Origin: an uncultured Cocleimonas sp.
GTDB lineage: Bacteria; Pseudomonadota; Gammaproteobacteria; Thiotrichales; Thiotrichaceae
Reading direction: 5' to 3'
Assembly (NCBI GenBank): GCA_937974135.1
Contig: CALJIH010000110.1
Coordinates: 1 to 5,696 of the forward strand
DNA length: 5,696 bases
Both the position numbers and the translations under genes were made by a program. The notes under the pieces were generated by a model. It was not told the origin of the DNA and ran no database searches. It saw only the letters and a list, made by a program, of their open reading frames with translations. Below are positions 3,095-5,696 of the stretch, in pieces (position 1 is the stretch's first letter; each line of letters begins with the position of its first letter).

Positions 3095-5696
3095 ATGTCA
3101 TTTAAATTATCACAAAGACTCTTTAGGAGTTTATTATTCTTCTTACTGTTAATTGGTATAGCCGGTTGTGGCGGCAAAAGCGGAGGTACTGCAGTAGCTA
3201 TACCTGAGCCTTTTGATGGTGGCCAGATTTCTGATGGTAGTTTCGAGTTTGGATCAGATCAATGGTTTGGTAATGCAGCTAATTTTCAACCTGAGCCTGG
3301 TAATGAAGAAAATACAGTTAACTTTGCTGACGTTACTGTAGCAGGTGCCCCTTTCAATGTTAATTTGAGTCAGGTGACACCTATAATTCAGGGTCAGAGA
3401 TATAGCTTAAGCTTCAGGGGCAGAACGACGGCAGTTGAGAATGCTGAATTCGATGGTGTACAAGCTGCTCGAACTGCAAACACTAGAACAATATTTGCGG
3501 GTATTGGTTTAAATGAAGAACCTTTTACTAATACCTCACAAGAAGTAACGCTAACAACCGAATTTCAAACATTTACGCTAACTCTAGATGCGACAAGTTT
3601 TGGTGCCGAGAACAGTAGAATATTGTTTGATATGGGTGCTGATACTGGGGTTGTTATTTTAGATGATGTTAATTTGACTTTGGTAGGAGATATTCCGCCT
3701 CCATCAGATTTTGATAGTGGCTCTTTAGTAAACGGTGATTTTGAAGCTGAAGGCGGATGGATCGGAAATGCATTTAATATTGTTGAAATAGATGGAAATC
3801 GTGTTAACTCGGCTGATATTGAAACCGCAGGTGAACCATTTGCCGTGAATTTAAGCCAAGTTGTAGCAATTGAACAAGGACGTGATTTTAGATTAACGTT
3901 TAGAGCTAGAACTGATGGATCGCGTACATTGCTAGCGGGTATTGGTTTGAATGAAGGTGATTTTGCTAACGATTCAAGAGAAGTAACTTTAACTTCTGAA
4001 TTTCAAACATTTGAATTGGAGCTATCATCAGCAAACTTTGGTAGTGCGAATAGCCGAGTATTATTCGATATGGGTGCTGATACTGGTTTAGTTTTGATTG
4101 ATGATGTTGTCTTGGAAGTTCTTTCTGGTGGTGCTCCTTCAGGACCCGTTGATCCAGTAGAGCCAGGAGCTGAGTTGTTAAACAATGGTGGTTTTGAGCA
4201 AGGTACAGATTTTTGGATAGGAAATGCGGCAAATGTCACTGATGAGCTTTTAGGTTTTGCTGGAACACTTGGAAACTTTGCTAATGTTGAGACAGCAGGT
4301 CAGCCATTTGCAGTGAATTTAAGTCAAGTGGTTCCTATTTCTCAGGGTGCTACTTACACATTAACCTTTACAGCATTAACAGATGCTCCTCGCTCTATTA
4401 TTGCAGGTATAGGTCTAAATGAAGAGCCTTTCACTAATACTTCACAAACTGTTGATTTGACTACTGAATTTACAACATTTACTTTGACGCTAACTGCTGA
4501 AGAGTTTGGTGGTGCAAATAGTCGTGTTTTATTTGATATGGGCGCCGAAACTGGTGTCGTAATACTTGATAATGTTTCTTTGGTGTTGGTTGAAGGTGGT
4601 GCACCTATTGAGCCAACAGATCCTATTGAGCCAGTTGAGCCAGTTGAGCCAACAGACCCTCCTGTTGTAACGCCTCCAACAACAGGATCATTTGATGATG
4701 GTTTGTTGACAAACGGAGATTTTGAAGCTGGTGTAAGTCCGTGGATTGGTAATGCAGCAAATGTTACTGAAGAATTGCTTGGTTTTAATGCGTCTAGAGC
4801 TAATTTCGCAAATGTTGAGACGGCGGGTGATGCGTTTAATGTTAACTTAAGTCAAGTAGTCGCTATTACTCAGGGTGATACCTACACGTTAACGTTTAAA
4901 GCCAAGTCTGATGGTAATCGTACGATGTTAGCTGGAATTGGTCTTAATGAGGAGCCATTTACAAATAATTCACAGCTTGTAAATCTTACGCCTGATTTCC
5001 AAACTTACACATTAACATTAGCTGCAACAGACTTTGGTGGTGCCAACAGTCGTGTGTTATTTGATATGGGTGCAGATACAGGTGTAGTGATTATAGATGA
5101 GGTTTCATTAACAAATAATGGCAGTAGTACGCCGGTTAATCCTCCAGTAGATCCAGTTGATCCACCAGTAGATCCAGTGGTGCCAGCAGGCGTTATTTTC
5201 TCAGGAGCATTCGGTGGTACGGTTATTAGTGGAGATGGTAATACGTATACTTTCCCAGCAGGTGCTGAAGGGTTTGGTGGATTTGCAAATGAAGATACAT
5301 CACTTTACCCATTCGCATTTGCTAATGGCGGAAATATTACCTTTACAGCCTCAGCACCTGATGGTGATGTTCCGGTAAAATTCCGATTTGAAAGAGAACC
5401 TTTCCCAAATGTAGATCCTCAATTTGAAACAGCTGAAGTAGTGATAAGTGGTAATGATGGTACTTATACGGTTGCTATACCACCGCAAGCATCAGAGAAT
5501 ACATTTAGTTCATTCTTGTTGTTTTTAACCTCACGTGACTTACCTGTGACCATTACTGATTTGGTGGTGAACACTAATACAGTAGATCCGGTTGATCCAC
5601 CAGTAGATCCTGTTGATCCAGTGGTGCCAGCAGGCGTTATTTTCTCAGGAGCATTCGGTGGTACGGTTATTAGTGGAGATGGTAATACGTATACTT
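3095..5696 (+). CDS. Multi-CBM outer-membrane lipoprotein, probable glycan-binding protein (3' end outside the window)
   Basis: The frame stays open for 867 codons to the window edge, with no stop. ATG 3095 follows ACGGAG (3079-3084) by 10 nt. Residues 1-24 are a lipoprotein signal peptide (K4, R8, R11, hydrophobic 13-23, lipobox IAGC with C25; Gly at +2). Four tandem CBM4/9-like modules follow at about 45-197, 210-343, 360-499 and 536-675, each with an N-terminal W (57, 222, 374, 550), AGIGLNE, NSR(V/I)LFDMGA and a terminal DDV/DNV/DEV strand. Pro-Val-Asp/Glu linkers separate most modules and lengthen toward the C-terminus. A different aromatic-rich, beta-strand-like module spans about 699-826, and a second copy begins at about 847. 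No catalytic domain is visible, so the likely job is multivalent capture of the glucan cut by the neighbouring GH16 enzyme, a role played by SusD/SGBP proteins in Bacteroidetes. The unseen C-terminus could still carry an enzyme. The frame has its own promoter and operator pair. Confidence 0.85.
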   Translation, partial: MSFKLSQRLFRSLLFFLLLIGIAGCGGKSGGTAVAIPEPFDGGQISDGSFEFGSDQWFGNAANFQPEPGNEENTVNFADVTVAGAPFNVNLSQVTPIIQGQRYSLSFRGRTTAVENAEFDGVQAARTANTRTIFAGIGLNEEPFTNTSQEVTLTTEFQTFTLTLDATSFGAENSRILFDMGADTGVVILDDVNLTLVGDIPPPSDFDSGSLVNGDFEAEGGWIGNAFNIVEIDGNRVNSADIETAGEPFAVNLSQVVAIEQGRDFRLTFRARTDGSRTLLAGIGLNEGDFANDSREVTLTSEFQTFELELSSANFGSANSRVLFDMGADTGLVLIDDVVLEVLSGGAPSGPVDPVEPGAELLNNGGFEQGTDFWIGNAANVTDELLGFAGTLGNFANVETAGQPFAVNLSQVVPISQGATYTLTFTALTDAPRSIIAGIGLNEEPFTNTSQTVDLTTEFTTFTLTLTAEEFGGANSRVLFDMGAETGVVILDNVSLVLVEGGAPIEPTDPIEPVEPVEPTDPPVVTPPTTGSFDDGLLTNGDFEAGVSPWIGNAANVTEELLGFNASRANFANVETAGDAFNVNLSQVVAITQGDTYTLTFKAKSDGNRTMLAGIGLNEEPFTNNSQLVNLTPDFQTYTLTLAATDFGGANSRVLFDMGADTGVVIIDEVSLTNNGSSTPVNPPVDPVDPPVDPVVPAGVIFSGAFGGTVISGDGNTYTFPAGAEGFGGFANEDTSLYPFAFANGGNITFTASAPDGDVPVKFRFEREPFPNVDPQFETAEVVISGNDGTYTVAIPPQASENTFSSFLLFLTSRDLPVTITDLVVNTNTVDPVDPPVDPVDPVVPAGVIFSGAFGGTVISGDGNTYT
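3227..5119 (+). repeat. Four tandem CBM4/9-like modules within the lipoprotein gene
   Basis: Approximate coding segments are 3227-3685, 3722-4123, 4172-4591 and 4700-5119. The C-terminal half of each module is most conserved: AGIGLNE, then F.N, LT..F.T(F/Y), FG..NSR(V/I)LFDMGA(D/E)TG. Modules 3 and 4 are the closest pair, sharing WIGNAANVT(D/E)ELLGF and NFANVETAG and a 22-residue N-terminal loop. Module 1 has an insertion of about 16 residues (111-130) before the RT.. AGIGLNE strand. The DNA copies have diverged at many synonymous positions, so the array is not a very recent duplication. Confidence 0.85.
4610..4654 (+). repeat. 9-bp linker microrepeats (GAGCCAGTT-like)
   Basis: Five consecutive 9-bp units encode the Glu/Asp-Pro-x linker between modules 3 and 4: GAGCCAACA, GATCCTATT, GAGCCAGTT, GAGCCAGTT, GAGCCAACA. 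Being multiples of three, gains or losses of units would change linker length without breaking the frame. The region should form an extended, acidic spacer. Confidence 0.75.
5171..5252 (+). repeat. 82-bp perfect direct repeat, first copy
   Basis: This segment is identical base for base to 5615-5696, offset 444 bp (148 codons), up to the window edge. It covers the end of the Val-Asp-Pro linker and the first strands of the second module type (AGVIFSGAFGG onward). Identity at synonymous positions contrasts with the diverged CBM modules upstream and points to recent duplication or gene conversion. The repeat probably continues beyond the window. Confidence 0.95.
5189..5572 (+). other. Second module type of the lipoprotein, family not identified
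   Basis: This segment encodes residues 699-826. It lacks the CBM4/9 signature (no GDFE...W, no AGIGLNE) and contains no Trp, but is rich in Phe and Tyr: F702, F706, Y718, F720, F727, F730, Y738, F740, F742, F763, F765, F770, Y791, F804, F807, F810. Alternating hydrophobic strands such as VPVKFRFE, GTYTVAIP and FSSFLLFLTSRDLPVTITDLVV-like termini suggest a beta-sandwich. Its place between Pro-rich linkers fits an accessory carbohydrate-binding or spacer domain. I cannot name its family with confidence. Confidence 0.5.
5615..5696 (+). repeat. 82-bp perfect direct repeat, second copy (cut by the window edge)
   Basis: This copy is identical to 5171-5252 and shows that a second copy of the unidentified module begins after residue 846. 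The preceding linker is also homologous (5580 onward to 5145 onward, offset 435 bp) but carries one extra 9-bp Val-Asp-Pro unit. The module is in frame and open at the edge. Confidence 0.95.

Noticed and set aside
2965..3177. Minus-strand 70-residue open frame over the intergenic region and the second lipoprotein start
   Set aside because: It overlaps the promoter, operator and signal-peptide coding sequence of the lipoprotein, and its translation has no recognisable features.
3966..4239. Two overlapping minus-strand open frames inside the CBM array
   Set aside because: They are antisense to modules 2 and 3 and the linker between them; open frames here reflect the repetitive coding sequence.
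3227..5696. Array of repeats considered as a CRISPR or as a phage/adhesin repeat region
   Set aside because: The repeat period is about 400-530 bp, is in frame and encodes CBM-like modules; there are no short repeats with unique spacers and no adhesin Ig or cadherin signatures that I can recognise.

Overview
The window reads as a small carbohydrate-utilisation locus, most likely for laminarin or another beta-1,3-glucan, from an AT-rich Gram-negative bacterium. Lipobox signal peptides followed by glycine-rich stretches (CGGGG, CGGKSGG), a GH16 laminarinase-type enzyme, CBM4/9-like modules and Val-Asp-Pro linkers resemble marine Gammaproteobacteria of the Alteromonadales type. That taxonomic guess is inference; the window holds no marker gene.

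Layout. Positions 1-72 are non-coding and may hold the right arm and T-tract of a terminator belonging to a gene to the left. A GntR/LacI chimeric regulator (AraR-like architecture) lies on the minus strand at 73-1137. A 257-bp divergent intergenic region separates it from a plus-strand GH16 lipoprotein enzyme with one C-terminal CBM (about 1395/1413-2771). A 323-bp intergenic region with a weak terminator and a fairly good promoter follows. The rest (3095 to the right edge) is one long open frame, cut by the window end, encoding a second lipoprotein. Its 867 visible codons contain no recognisable catalytic domain: there are four tandem CBM4/9-like modules related to the enzyme's own CBM, then a different beta-rich module, then the start of a second copy of that module.

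How it fits together. The palindrome TGCTA(T/C)ATAGCA occurs four times. Each plus-strand gene has one perfect copy close to its start and one imperfect copy 128-141 bp further upstream, and the upstream copy near the enzyme also lies in front of the regulator gene. The simplest model is a local, probably autoregulated, sugar-responsive repressor that controls an outer-membrane-anchored endo-glucanase together with a multivalent glycan-binding lipoprotein. The second lipoprotein would hold the polysaccharide at the cell surface while the GH16 enzyme cuts it. The shared CBM family and shared operator are visible in the sequence; the ligand, surface exposure and repression are inferred.
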